From: a virus
Reading direction: 5' to 3' (one strand)
DNA length: 62,136 bases
Virus record (IMG/VR): IMGVR_UViG_3300030090_003965
Location: 1 to 62,136 of that record
The notes under the pieces were generated by a model, which had not been told where the DNA came from, made no database searches, and saw only the letters and a list, made by a program, of their open reading frames with translations. The stretch's first letter is position 1; each line of letters begins with the position of its first letter. Position numbers and translations under genes: made by a program. Of this stretch, positions 31,489 to 38,894 are shown piece after piece.

Positions 31489-31517
31489 ATGGTAGGGCCT
31501 AACCCCTTGAACCGCAA
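31489..31517 (-). promoter_or_regulatory. promoter of the same family
   Basis: TTGCGG, 17-base spacer with GGG/CCC arms, TACCAT, then AGTAAGGGTAAGC. Upstream of 31170-31445; it argues for the shorter start of that gene. Confidence 0.55.
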
Positions 31518-31640
31518 CTATAAATTACTCTCAATGAGGGCGAGTACTACCAACAACGTTGGAAACCACCGCAGCACAGCACGAGCTTCTTTGCCTTTAA
31601 GACTACAGCAAAAACCACGGCATTTTCGCACGGTGTTCAT
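31518..31640 (-). CDS. possible 40-residue membrane peptide
   Basis: ATG 31640, MNTVRKCRGFCCSLKGKEAR, then a hydrophobic end (WFPTLLVVLALIESNL). It starts 4 bases after the stop of 31644-31889. The ribosome site is poor, so existence is uncertain. Confidence 0.3.
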   Translation of the reverse strand: MNTVRKCRGFCCSLKGKEARAVLRWFPTLLVVLALIESNL

Positions 31641-31643
31641 TTT

Positions 31644-31889
31644 TCATTTACTGGGTCTGGCACCAGACGAAGCACCGTTGTGTTCAAACTCATTGCGGGC
31701 ACTAATGTCAGCGCACACAGGTATTTCAGAGTCTAACCAGTCGGGCTCGGGCTTGTTGTGGCTTTGTTCCATTTTCAGCAGTTTTTTGTAGATCCTGTTC
31801 CATAGGTCTTTGAATTCCTTATGACGCGCTCTTTTCATGACAGTAAAAACGGCTGCTCTTCTGTTTTTCTGCAGATTTAGTATTGACAT
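31644..31889 (-). CDS. hypothetical protein
   Basis: 81 aa, basic helix then acidic tail (FKDLWNRIYKKLLKMEQSHN). Overlaps the upstream gene 31877-32119 by 13 bases. No family recognised. Confidence 0.5.
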   Translation of the reverse strand: MSILNLQKNRRAAVFTVMKRARHKEFKDLWNRIYKKLLKMEQSHNKPEPDWLDSEIPVCADISARNEFEHNGASSGARPSK

Positions 31890-32119
31890 CCTTCCTCCCT
31901 CATATACTCATGACACTCTTCGTACAGTTTGTCCCATTCGGTGTCGCTGAGACGACTCTCTAACCACGGTGCGTGTTTTTTCTTAGTAGTTAGTATTTCA
32001 GTAATTTCCACCGTATTAGTAAGATTACCAACATCTGGCTCGGGTGGCCAGTAGTAAAACCTCACTATACAAGGAAAACCATTTAGAACCGTGGTTTCTA
32101 TTTCTCGTCTATCGGTCAT
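31877..32119 (-). CDS. hypothetical protein
   Basis: 80 aa. TNTVEITEILTTKKKHAPWLESRLSDTEWDKLYEECHEYM resembles a short protein seen in several phage early regions (alpha-beta, about 75 aa). It overlaps 32116-32376 by four bases (ATGA). Function unknown. Confidence 0.55.
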   Translation of the reverse strand: MTDRREIETTVLNGFPCIVRFYYWPPEPDVGNLTNTVEITEILTTKKKHAPWLESRLSDTEWDKLYEECHEYMREEGCQY

Positions 32120-32376
32120 TGATCATCCATACTATAACCACTACCAATATCATTGCGGTGACGTAAGCCATTTTTCTCCTTTTGCCAGTAGGCTTCGGTT
32201 TTGTTTTTATCTGAATTACTGCGCCAACGACTATACGGTAGTCGTTTTCCCTGTTTTTTAGCGCAGTCTGCACACAGAAACATACTTGTGTGTGGTTTTT
32301 CCAACACTAGTCTTTCTAGTACTGCGGGCCTGTCGGGGTGGGTAGTGCATTTCCCTACGATGTGGCGATTGCTCAT
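32116..32376 (-). CDS. hypothetical zinc-binding protein
   Basis: 86 aa. CTTHPDRPAVLERLV... FLCADCAKKQGKRLPYSRW gives a C-x3-H ... CxxC metal pattern. Overlaps both neighbours by four bases. Function unknown. Confidence 0.5.
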   Translation of the reverse strand: MSNRHIVGKCTTHPDRPAVLERLVLEKPHTSMFLCADCAKKQGKRLPYSRWRSNSDKNKTEAYWQKEKNGLRHRNDIGSGYSMDDQ

Positions 32377-32621
32377 GGCACGTCTGGTGGTGTAATAACC
32401 GTATCAAACCAAGTAGCGTGTCCCCACTCCTTTGCAAGTTTGTTGTATATCTTGCGTTGCTGCTTTAGTACTGATGCAGCTTTGTCCCTGCTCATGTAGG
32501 GTAAGGAGAACACCGTGGCTAGATCACGGTTGGCTAATTCACCGATTGCGTGTAGGACTTCCTCGTGAGCAACTCTCTCGGAGGGGGAAGGGAATGACCC
32601 TTTGCTTTTAGTACTGCTCAT
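32373..32621 (-). CDS. hypothetical protein
   Basis: 82 aa from ATG 32621, preceded by AGGAGAAGCAAAAA; the longer ORF to 32696 has no ribosome site. Ser-rich N-terminus and helical body (RVAHEEVLHAIGELANRDLA). The 16 bases GGAGAAGCAAAAAATG at its start are repeated exactly at the start of 34941-35492. Confidence 0.55.
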   Translation of the reverse strand: MSSTKSKGSFPSPSERVAHEEVLHAIGELANRDLATVFSLPYMSRDKAASVLKQQRKIYNKLAKEWGHATWFDTVITPPDVP

Positions 32622-32934
32622 TTTTTGCTTCTCCTGCGGCCCTAGACCGCGCCTGTTTGTTGGAAAAATACACCGGTTCGGTTGCACCCTTTGCAAGTTC
32701 GGCGCGTTTAATCAGTACATTGTCTACGTAGAAGTGGTAGGTGCGGTCCCCATTGGGGTGATGCCTGTGCGTTACGCAGTGATTAACAAAGTGGTGACTG
32801 TTCTGGGAGCTAGTGCCAATTACTACCTCAACATCGCCCGTTTCCCTAACACCGTAGGACTTTGCACCACGCTCGCCGTTTTTGTAGATACAGGCGGTAA
32901 CTTTGTTCCAAATTGGATAGTGTCTTCCAAACAT
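32608..32934 (-). CDS. hypothetical protein
   Basis: 108 aa, His-rich middle (SSQNSHHFVNHCVTHRHHPN), beta-predicted N-terminus (VTACIYKNGERGAKSYGVRE). The DVEVVIGTSS segment and basic end give no clear family. Overlaps the next gene by 14 bases. Confidence 0.5.
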   Translation of the reverse strand: MFGRHYPIWNKVTACIYKNGERGAKSYGVRETGDVEVVIGTSSQNSHHFVNHCVTHRHHPNGDRTYHFYVDNVLIKRAELAKGATEPVYFSNKQARSRAAGEAKNEQY

Positions 32935-32948
32935 TTGCTTACCTCCTT

Positions 32949-33314
32949 TTACTGTAAGTGGTCACCAAAAGGGTTTTTACAGAGCTTTGGCATACTGGGA
33001 GCGTTACGCATTTTGTCTGCTAATTCGCCTAGCAGTTGGTTTTGGTCCCAGTACATATCTCGTTCTATGGGCAGGTTAAGCGGGCCTCTTAGTTGGCGTA
33101 GCTCGTTTAAGCTAACGTAGCCCAGTTCCGGAAACCCTAAGCCTAGATCACACAGGCCGAACAGGCGGTCGGGGTCGGTGGGGTCCCTTTCGCTAATCCA
33201 CCAAGTGGCTCCTGCGTCGGGGGTAAAGAATTTTACAACTACCTTACGTTCTTCCTCGGGCAGTTGAGCGTTTTTGTCTAGCTGTTTTTCCAGCTCTTTT
33301 GTTAACAACTTCAT
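32949..33314 (-). CDS. DUF2958 protein
   Basis: 121 aa. MKLLTKELEKQLDKNAQLPEEERKVVVKFFTPDAGATWWISERDP, then LFGLCDLGLGFPELGYVSLNELRQLRGPLNLPIERDMYW, is a full-length match to DUF2958 (KFFTPDxxxTWYxxE, GYFSLxELxxxRGPxGLPIERDxYF). The family occurs on phages and plasmids near DNA-transfer genes; function unknown. Ribosome site AAAGGAGAT before ATG. Confidence 0.8.
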   Translation of the reverse strand: MKLLTKELEKQLDKNAQLPEEERKVVVKFFTPDAGATWWISERDPTDPDRLFGLCDLGLGFPELGYVSLNELRQLRGPLNLPIERDMYWDQNQLLGELADKMRNAPSMPKLCKNPFGDHLQ

Positions 33315-33387
33315 GCGGCATCTCCTTTCTATGAGCCAAACACATTACTATATAAACCTACTACACAGCGGCACGAGCCACAAGGGG

Positions 33388-33663
33388 CTATTCTATTCTC
33401 CAGTGCCGTGAGCCTTCAACACCGTTTTCCACCAGTTCTTTTCCGTAAAAACGCAACCTTTTCTTTGTTTGCCCGTTTTCTAGTTGTTTTTTGGTTAGGG
33501 TGAACAAATACTGGCGAACACAAGTGTATTTAGCCGTTGAGGAGGGAACAAAAAAGCTGTCCCCAACTTTCATTTTGTCTATGGGGTAGCGGGCCGCCCC
33601 TTTATGGTTCCAACTTCTTTTCTTAGGTACAGGAATGTCAGAACGTATTTCATAAACCTGCAT
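33388..33663 (-). CDS. VGDSFF-family protein
   Basis: 91 aa. IRSDIPVPKKR, YPIDKMKVGDSFFVPSS and VEGSRHWRIE at the end define the family shared with 26851-27237 and 43285-43500. This copy appears complete. Has a promoter 40 bases upstream and AAAGGAAATTGTT before ATG. Function unknown. Confidence 0.65.
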   Translation of the reverse strand: MQVYEIRSDIPVPKKRSWNHKGAARYPIDKMKVGDSFFVPSSTAKYTCVRQYLFTLTKKQLENGQTKKRLRFYGKELVENGVEGSRHWRIE

Positions 33664-33701
33664 AACAATTTCCTTTCTTTTTAACTGTTAATTACAGTAT
33701 A

Positions 33702-33730
33702 TTTATAACAAACCACTGTAGGATACGCAA
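33702..33730 (-). promoter_or_regulatory. sigma70-like promoter
   Basis: TTGCGT, 17 bases, TATAAA on the minus strand. Upstream of 33388-33663. No palindrome in the spacer. Confidence 0.5.
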
Positions 33731-33967
33731 CTAGGGTTTATCCCACTTTAAGCTGTACACGGGGTCAAGGCACTCGCAACAATAGATATTGTGGCTCTGT
33801 GCAGAAAGGTAAAAGTTATCACCACCGCAGGCTTCACATAGCACTATTTGTATTTCCATGGTGGTGGGTTTCTCTTCTGGAGTAAATCTCTTAGCTACGT
33901 AGTCTCGCAAACTGACAACATTGCCTGTTGCATGAACGGGGGAACGGGACGGTTTTTCCATTGACAT
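33731..33967 (-). CDS. zinc-ribbon protein
   Basis: 78 aa from ATG 33967 with AGAAGG seven bases upstream. LCEACGGDNFYLSAQSHNIYCCECLDPVYS is a CxxC-x17-CxxC zinc ribbon. It overlaps the upstream gene by 73 bases in another frame, which is large but both starts look good. Function unknown. Confidence 0.5.
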   Translation of the reverse strand: MSMEKPSRSPVHATGNVVSLRDYVAKRFTPEEKPTTMEIQIVLCEACGGDNFYLSAQSHNIYCCECLDPVYSLKWDKP

Positions 33968-34386
33968 AAATAAGCCTTCTCTTGCTGGTAATAAGTACGG
34001 TAGGCTTCTACCGCGTTGGTACCCTTATACTCCTCTGGCATGGCTTGTACAAAATCTGTAAGGCCAGTAGCCAATAACTCACTGGGAGGAGTACAAATGG
34101 TGTTGAGTATGTTTTCGGTTTTGTGGGTCTTGTTGTAGCGATACGTGTATTCGTTACAGAGGGCAATACCAAGGTCGTGTAAAAAGCGATAATTGGTAGT
34201 AGTGTTTCCTGCCCACACGGTACAGGGATGGTTTTTGTGCGTGGCTTTATAGGGCGCGGGCGAACCATACCGCCAATGCACAGCACATAGCATCTGTGCT
34301 GTTTCTAAAATCATTTTCACAACGTGCTTGTCTGCGTGGTACTGGGCACATTTGGTAGGGTCAAGGTGTAGTAAAAATATATTCAT
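33895..34386 (-). CDS. conserved phage DKHVVKM-family protein
   Basis: 163 aa. NIFLLHLDPTKCAQYHADKHVVKMILETAQMLC, then ATHKNHPCTVWAGNTTTNYRFL, LALCNEYTYRYNKTHKTE, and AYRTYYQQEKAYLCQW, form a widespread phage family. DKHVVKM and YYxxEK vaguely recall T4 pyrimidine-dimer glycosylase (ADQH..., WYKYYGKA), so a DNA-repair glycosylase is one possibility; I would not assert it. Confidence 0.6.
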   Translation of the reverse strand: MNIFLLHLDPTKCAQYHADKHVVKMILETAQMLCAVHWRYGSPAPYKATHKNHPCTVWAGNTTTNYRFLHDLGIALCNEYTYRYNKTHKTENILNTICTPPSELLATGLTDFVQAMPEEYKGTNAVEAYRTYYQQEKAYLCQWKNRPVPPFMQQAMLSVCETT

Positions 34387-34441
34387 AAAAGCTGTAACAC
34401 ATACAGCTATATATTACAGCGCACATAGGCGACCTACAGGG

Positions 34442-34957
34442 TTATTTTTTCATCATATCAAGGGCGTGTTCAAGGGCTTCGTCGGTGCGTCGGTGCCATC
34501 CCTTACCAAAAGTAGTGAAGGTGCTTAGACCTTCGTAAAAAGTTTTTCTCTCCTGAGTAAATCCTTCAAGAACATCGCTGGGGTCGCTGTTGGCCACAGC
34601 CTGTAGAGTTTTAGGGCCAATTGCTCCGTCAGCAGTGACTTTTATGACCTTTTGCAGCGTTTTTGCAGCGCGGCTCGGGCCACCGTTTACGCACCAGTCA
34701 AAAACAAGGTAATCTATTCCGGTGGGTAACTCATCAGCCTTAATTTTGTCCCAATAAAGACGTTTATAGATTTCTTTTACGTCTTCGTCGGGAATATTTT
34801 TTATGTCTTCAACGGTTACGTCTTTACCAAGGAATTTTTCATAAGTTTTTTTAGTAATTCCTTTGTTGGTAGCTCCTCCGGGGTCCTTGGGGTGGTCTAC
34901 AAAGCCTCCTTCGTGTGCTAGGACCAAGTTTAAGCATTCATTAAAGTTTTCTTTCAT
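34442..34957 (-). CDS. endolysin, GH108 N-acetylmuramidase
   Basis: 171 aa. NLVLAHEGGFVDHPKDPGGATNKGIT carries the GH108 catalytic EGG motif (Glu16); YWDKIKADELPTGIDYLVFDWCVNGGPSRA and the C-terminal PG_binding_3 region (VTADGAIGPKTLQAV) complete the standard two-domain enzyme of normal length. No signal peptide, so it needs the holin at 9340-9726. It degrades the glycan strand of peptidoglycan at lysis. It overlaps the HD gene by 17 bases. Confidence 0.9.
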   Translation of the reverse strand: MKENFNECLNLVLAHEGGFVDHPKDPGGATNKGITKKTYEKFLGKDVTVEDIKNIPDEDVKEIYKRLYWDKIKADELPTGIDYLVFDWCVNGGPSRAAKTLQKVIKVTADGAIGPKTLQAVANSDPSDVLEGFTQERKTFYEGLSTFTTFGKGWHRRTDEALEHALDMMKK

Positions 34958-35492
34958 TGTTTTCTAACTCTTGTATTACTTTTTCTACAGGGGAAAAATT
35001 AGGGTTCTTGGAAAAATTATTTCTTAAAAAAGCTATACCGTTTTCAAAAATAGGTCTAGCCAGTGTGTTGCCTTTTTGTATTTTACCGTAACAGTGTAGG
35101 ACTAACTCTAGCATATCTGCCATTTTACACAGACTTTTGTCTTCATCGGTTATGTAGGTCGGGTAAAAAGTAGAGTCGATTCCTAGGGTTTTTTCGTACT
35201 CGGACTCCACCTTACGGTATTCTTTGGCTAAAAGCGGGTACTTCCACTTTGTAGTGGCGGGCAGGTCACCCAGTTCGGCCTCGGTTATGTCATGGTAGAG
35301 CAAATAAAACCACGCGTTCTTGCTGGCCTCGGGCCACAGGGTATTGAGTATAACCAAGGCTCGCCAAGTGTGTTCGGCTACGGTTTGGTTTTCGCCTACG
35401 TCTGGTCTGGTATGAAACCGCGTAACTTGTCCTCCCAGTAGTCTTTGTTCCAAAAGCCCATACTTTGACAAATCACTCCGATCAGAGTACAT
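34941..35492 (-). CDS. HD-domain 5'-nucleotidase, YfbR-like
   Basis: 183 aa from ATG 35492 with GGGAGAAGCAAAAA upstream. The HD motif set is present: RFHTRPDVGENQTVAEHTWRA (His), YLLYHDITEAELGDLPA (HD, E..D), and KMADMLELV (Asp). YfbR hydrolyses deoxynucleoside 5'-monophosphates. In phage it may trim dNMP pools or supply dUMP for the ThyA-type enzyme. It overlaps DNA polymerase by 11 bases. Confidence 0.8.
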   Translation of the reverse strand: MYSDRSDLSKYGLLEQRLLGGQVTRFHTRPDVGENQTVAEHTWRALVILNTLWPEASKNAWFYLLYHDITEAELGDLPATTKWKYPLLAKEYRKVESEYEKTLGIDSTFYPTYITDEDKSLCKMADMLELVLHCYGKIQKGNTLARPIFENGIAFLRNNFSKNPNFSPVEKVIQELENNERKL

Positions 35493-37344
35493 TTTTTGCT
35501 TCTCCCCAGTTAGGTCCCAGTTCTGCGTCCACAACGCTGGGAACCTCTAAATCTACACAGGTCTGCATAATTTCCACTATTTTTTTAGCTTGTTCTCTGT
35601 TTTTTACGCTAATGTCTAGTTCGTCGTGTACTTGTATCATAGGAAGTATGCCTTCGTCGTATAGGGCAACCATGGCAGCCTTGGTTTGGTCAGCTGCACT
35701 CCCTTGTATGAGCTTATTGAGTGCTTTGTAGGTAAAAGCTCGCTTTATGCTTGGGCCATGTTCGGCATAGGCTTCTTCGTAGGTGAGGGGTTTCCATGTG
35801 CCGTACTTGGTAGGCTCCCATTTGTTAAATCTGCATCGGCGTCCCAGTAGGGTACGGATTATGCCTCGGTTAGTGGCGCGGTTACTGGCGTAGTCAGCTA
35901 GTTGGCGTACAAAGGGAACCTTGTCGTGATAAGTGGCAAATAAATCTTTTGCCTCTTCTAGCTCTAGTCCTAGCGTAGCTGCCAGTTTGCGCGTACCCAT
36001 ACCGTAGAACAAACCAAGGTTAATGTCTTTGGCCTGTTTACGGGGGACACCTACTATGTCGGCTGCCATCTGGTGGAAGTCGGTGTAGGGGTCTTGGGCG
36101 TATTGTTCGGCAAATTGGTCCGCGCCGGTAAATTCAAGTAACTTTGCGTAATGCACCACTATTCGCGGTTCTTGACTACTGTAGTCAAAGGCACCCCATT
36201 CTTCGTTTTCTTCGGGTAAAAACAGGCTGCGAATCATAGGGCCTATTTCCCCGTGTCTAGCCGGTATTTGCTGTAAATTAGGGTTACTGTAGCTAAACCT
36301 ACCAGTAACAGTGCCCCCGCCGTCGTTACGCAAGCTGTGTGCCTCTGCGTGTATTCTACCATTACATTGGTGGCGCAGTATGGTGTCGATAAAAGTGGTT
36401 CTTGCTTTGTTGTATTCCCGTGCCTGCACTACCATCTGTGGCAACGGATGACTGTGCGTGGATAAAAACGTTTTGGTAAAAGACGGAGCGTTTGTTTTTT
36501 CTGTGTATTTGTACTCTAGTTTAGCGGCATCAAAGGCTTTAGCAATGCTGGCAGCAGCCCATAGGTCTACGGGTACGCCGTAGTCGGCTACTATGGTGTC
36601 TAGGATGTGCTTTTCTTTTTGTTGGAGCTCGGTTTTTAATAGTTCGGCTTTTTCTAAGTCTACACGTACGCCTTTTTGTCGCATGGGTAGCACTACGTTC
36701 AGTACATTAAGTTCAAGGTTAAAAATGTCTTGTATATCCTGTTGTATCAGCAGTCCCTTAAAGTGTTGCCACAAGCGCAGGGTAAGGGCTGCGTCTTGTT
36801 CGGCGTAGGCTCCTACATGGTGTGCAGGGAGTTTGTACATTTCGCTCTTAGCGTTTACGCCAAATTCAGCAGCAGCAACGCGGAGTTCTTGTTCGTTTTT
36901 TCTTTCGCTTAAGTAATCTCTTCCCAGCGCGTTTAGGGCATAGCTCCAGCGGTTTTCATCCAGTAGGGGCGCAACCACCATGGTATCCACTATACGGCCA
37001 CTTAGGGTTAAACCCTCATGTAGTAGCCAGCCTACATCGTACATAGCGTTGTGGAAGATGTAGTCTCTGTCTACGGAGATAACATCCTGTAACCAGCGCA
37101 GGGTGGCTTTATCGTCTAGGTTAGGGCCTATTTCATGTCGTATGGGAAAATACCACTGATTTCCCTGCACGGCTACGGCTACGCCTATTATATGACCATT
37201 GCCCGTGGGCCATCCGGATCCCAGCGTAGTTAGGGCGGGATCGCAGGTTTCTAAGTCTATGGCTATTTCTTTATAAGAACTGAGGTCAGGATAGCTTTGG
37301 GGACAGACCCATTCGGAATCTGTTTTGAACAAACTAGCTTGCAT
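35482..37344 (-). CDS. polA: DNA polymerase I (family A)
   Basis: 620 aa. Exonuclease domain: IAIDLETCDP (residues 27-36), FHNAMYDVGWLL and YAEQDAALT, so proofreading residues are intact. Polymerase motif A is GAFDYSSQEPRIVVHYA, motif B KQAKDINLGLFYGMG, motif C IQVHDELD. The residue matching E. coli Phe762 is Leu443 (codon 36016-36018). In studies of marine phages Leu at this site was linked to slower, often temperate, replication. No 5' nuclease domain. Replicates phage DNA with the primase and helicases upstream. Confidence 0.95.
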   Translation of the reverse strand: MQASLFKTDSEWVCPQSYPDLSSYKEIAIDLETCDPALTTLGSGWPTGNGHIIGVAVAVQGNQWYFPIRHEIGPNLDDKATLRWLQDVISVDRDYIFHNAMYDVGWLLHEGLTLSGRIVDTMVVAPLLDENRWSYALNALGRDYLSERKNEQELRVAAAEFGVNAKSEMYKLPAHHVGAYAEQDAALTLRLWQHFKGLLIQQDIQDIFNLELNVLNVVLPMRQKGVRVDLEKAELLKTELQQKEKHILDTIVADYGVPVDLWAAASIAKAFDAAKLEYKYTEKTNAPSFTKTFLSTHSHPLPQMVVQAREYNKARTTFIDTILRHQCNGRIHAEAHSLRNDGGGTVTGRFSYSNPNLQQIPARHGEIGPMIRSLFLPEENEEWGAFDYSSQEPRIVVHYAKLLEFTGADQFAEQYAQDPYTDFHQMAADIVGVPRKQAKDINLGLFYGMGTRKLAATLGLELEEAKDLFATYHDKVPFVRQLADYASNRATNRGIIRTLLGRRCRFNKWEPTKYGTWKPLTYEEAYAEHGPSIKRAFTYKALNKLIQGSAADQTKAAMVALYDEGILPMIQVHDELDISVKNREQAKKIVEIMQTCVDLEVPSVVDAELGPNWGEAKNVL

Positions 37345-37519
37345 TGTCGGTTAGTATCTTCATAGACATATTGCAAGAACAATAGGGCCATTTATTTTTA
37401 AGCGTTCTGTAGGTAAGGGCTTTTGTGTCTTTTCCACAGGCGCAAACAGCCTTGATAGGGTTGTCTAGCTTAGATTCTCTTTCGGCTTCCTGCTCGTACA
37501 CTACGTGTGATTTTTCCAT
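37334..37519 (-). CDS. small zinc-finger protein
   Basis: 61 aa. CACGKDTKALTYRTLKNKWPYCSC forms a CxC-x18-CxC site. It overlaps the polymerase start by 11 bases and the upstream gene by 19. Function unknown; possibly a replication accessory. Confidence 0.5.
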   Translation of the reverse strand: MEKSHVVYEQEAERESKLDNPIKAVCACGKDTKALTYRTLKNKWPYCSCNMSMKILTDNAS

Positions 37520-37833
37520 AAAAGTAACTCAGACTCAACAAGTAATAAATATCTACGTAAATCTCTAATGTCGTCTATTATACCTTCTTCTGTCTCATCG
37601 TCTGCTTGGTCTTTTAAGGTTCTAAATATATCGTAAGAGTCCCCGCCTTCCTGTGCTTGAAACGTTACTTGGTTTTCTATTCTGTCCCACTTACGGGCCA
37701 GCATCATAAAGGCCCCTACACCGCCCCGTTTTTTCCAACTATTACCGTAGTATTCTTCGGCTTTAGTTAAAGCCTTTTGGTCCTCTTCGAGAATACTGGG
37801 CAGCAGGTATAGGTTACTGTTTGGGTGTGACAT
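37501..37833 (-). CDS. conserved phage hypothetical protein
   Basis: 110 aa. EEYYGNSWKKRGGVGAFMMLARKWDRIENQV and EEGIIDDIRDLRRYLLLVESELL is a well-conserved phage pattern, commonly next to thymidylate synthase or nucleotide genes as here (its start overlaps the ThyA stop by one base). No catalytic proof; possibly a nucleotide-metabolism partner. Confidence 0.65.
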   Translation of the reverse strand: MSHPNSNLYLLPSILEEDQKALTKAEEYYGNSWKKRGGVGAFMMLARKWDRIENQVTFQAQEGGDSYDIFRTLKDQADDETEEGIIDDIRDLRRYLLLVESELLLWKNHT

Positions 37834-38894
37834 TATGGTTTCTCCGCATCAAATTGAACGCCGCCTCTTCTGCTGAGCCATTCGTGCAGGGCTATGGCCC
37901 AGTCTTCCGCTTGAATGCACTGTGCTGTAAAGTCGGCTTGGTAAGTGTTTTTGCCTTTTTCTTTATATAGTTTCCATGCTCTGAGCATTTTTATGGCCAC
38001 ATGGGGGAAAAAGGAATTTTTCCAGTGTGGTTTTAGCCACTTTTCTCTTGTGGGGTCGTACACTGCTCCCACGCTGTCTACACCAAAAAACTGTTCCAGT
38101 TCTTGGTCAAAGGAATTTATGTCATCTACTAAGGGCCTTGGTTGTATTAAACGGCTGCCGTAGGCGTCGTAGTCGGGTTGCATGTTTTCTAGCTTTTTAA
38201 GTGGTTCCAAGTACGCGTGGAAGTTATTGCTAAACTGGGTATAAATACCTACTTTAGTTCCTGTTTTTGCTGCCATATACTCTTGCAATACCGACATGTG
38301 AACGGCATTTGCCCCCAGTGCTCCCCAGATCATATCGTTGCTGCGGTTAACAACAGTCATGTCTAAGTGTTCACCCCTTTTTTGAAAGTAAATCTGTGTG
38401 TTACAGGGATAGTCTTTACCATCGTTTGTTTGTACTAAGTCTTCAGTTGCATCCCACATGGAAACCACGGTGCGTCGGTCGTTTTTGTAGGTAAGCAACC
38501 GGTGAACGGCGTGTTCAAGCTGGTCTTTGCCAAACCAGTATCGCCAGCGGTGGCCATACGCCCCATGAAAGGTTTTGCCATCGTCGCTGTAAGTGTTTAT
38601 TCTGCCGTTAAACTGGCTAATCCAGTCTACGTCGTTACGGCCTTGCAGCATCCATAACGACTCCATTAGGTGAAACACAGGGTTAGCGTCCCGTTGGGGG
38701 TAAAACAGTACTCTTTCGCAAGGGTTGTTATACGTAATAGCTACGGGGGTGTCGAACTCTAGGGCAGGCCCATTACGGGTTTGTATAGTTGTGCCTTCCT
38801 CTTCTAGGGCAGTCTTACACAGGTATAAGGCCTCGCTAACGTTGCGCACGGTAAAGGTTCTTACTCCTTTTAGCCTAGGGGAATCATAGGTCAC
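37833..38894 (-). CDS. thymidylate synthase-family enzyme, possible dUMP hydroxymethylase
   Basis: 353 aa. Catalytic Cys in KDYPCNTQIYF; nucleotide-binding VVNRSNDMIWGALGANAVHMSVLQEYMA; and FSNNFHAYLEPL. It lacks the standard TS GLPFN spacing: the stretch after RSND is WGALGAN, one residue longer. It is also longer than the usual 265-280 aa, with a 50-residue N-terminal extension. Such divergent ThyA homologues in phages often make 5-hydroxymethyl-dUMP rather than dTMP. It overlaps the adjacent predicted modification gene by four bases, which favours the hydroxymethylase reading. Confidence 0.75.
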   Translation of the reverse strand: MTYDSPRLKGVRTFTVRNVSEALYLCKTALEEEGTTIQTRNGPALEFDTPVAITYNNPCERVLFYPQRDANPVFHLMESLWMLQGRNDVDWISQFNGRINTYSDDGKTFHGAYGHRWRYWFGKDQLEHAVHRLLTYKNDRRTVVSMWDATEDLVQTNDGKDYPCNTQIYFQKRGEHLDMTVVNRSNDMIWGALGANAVHMSVLQEYMAAKTGTKVGIYTQFSNNFHAYLEPLKKLENMQPDYDAYGSRLIQPRPLVDDINSFDQELEQFFGVDSVGAVYDPTREKWLKPHWKNSFFPHVAIKMLRAWKLYKEKGKNTYQADFTAQCIQAEDWAIALHEWLSRRGGVQFDAEKP

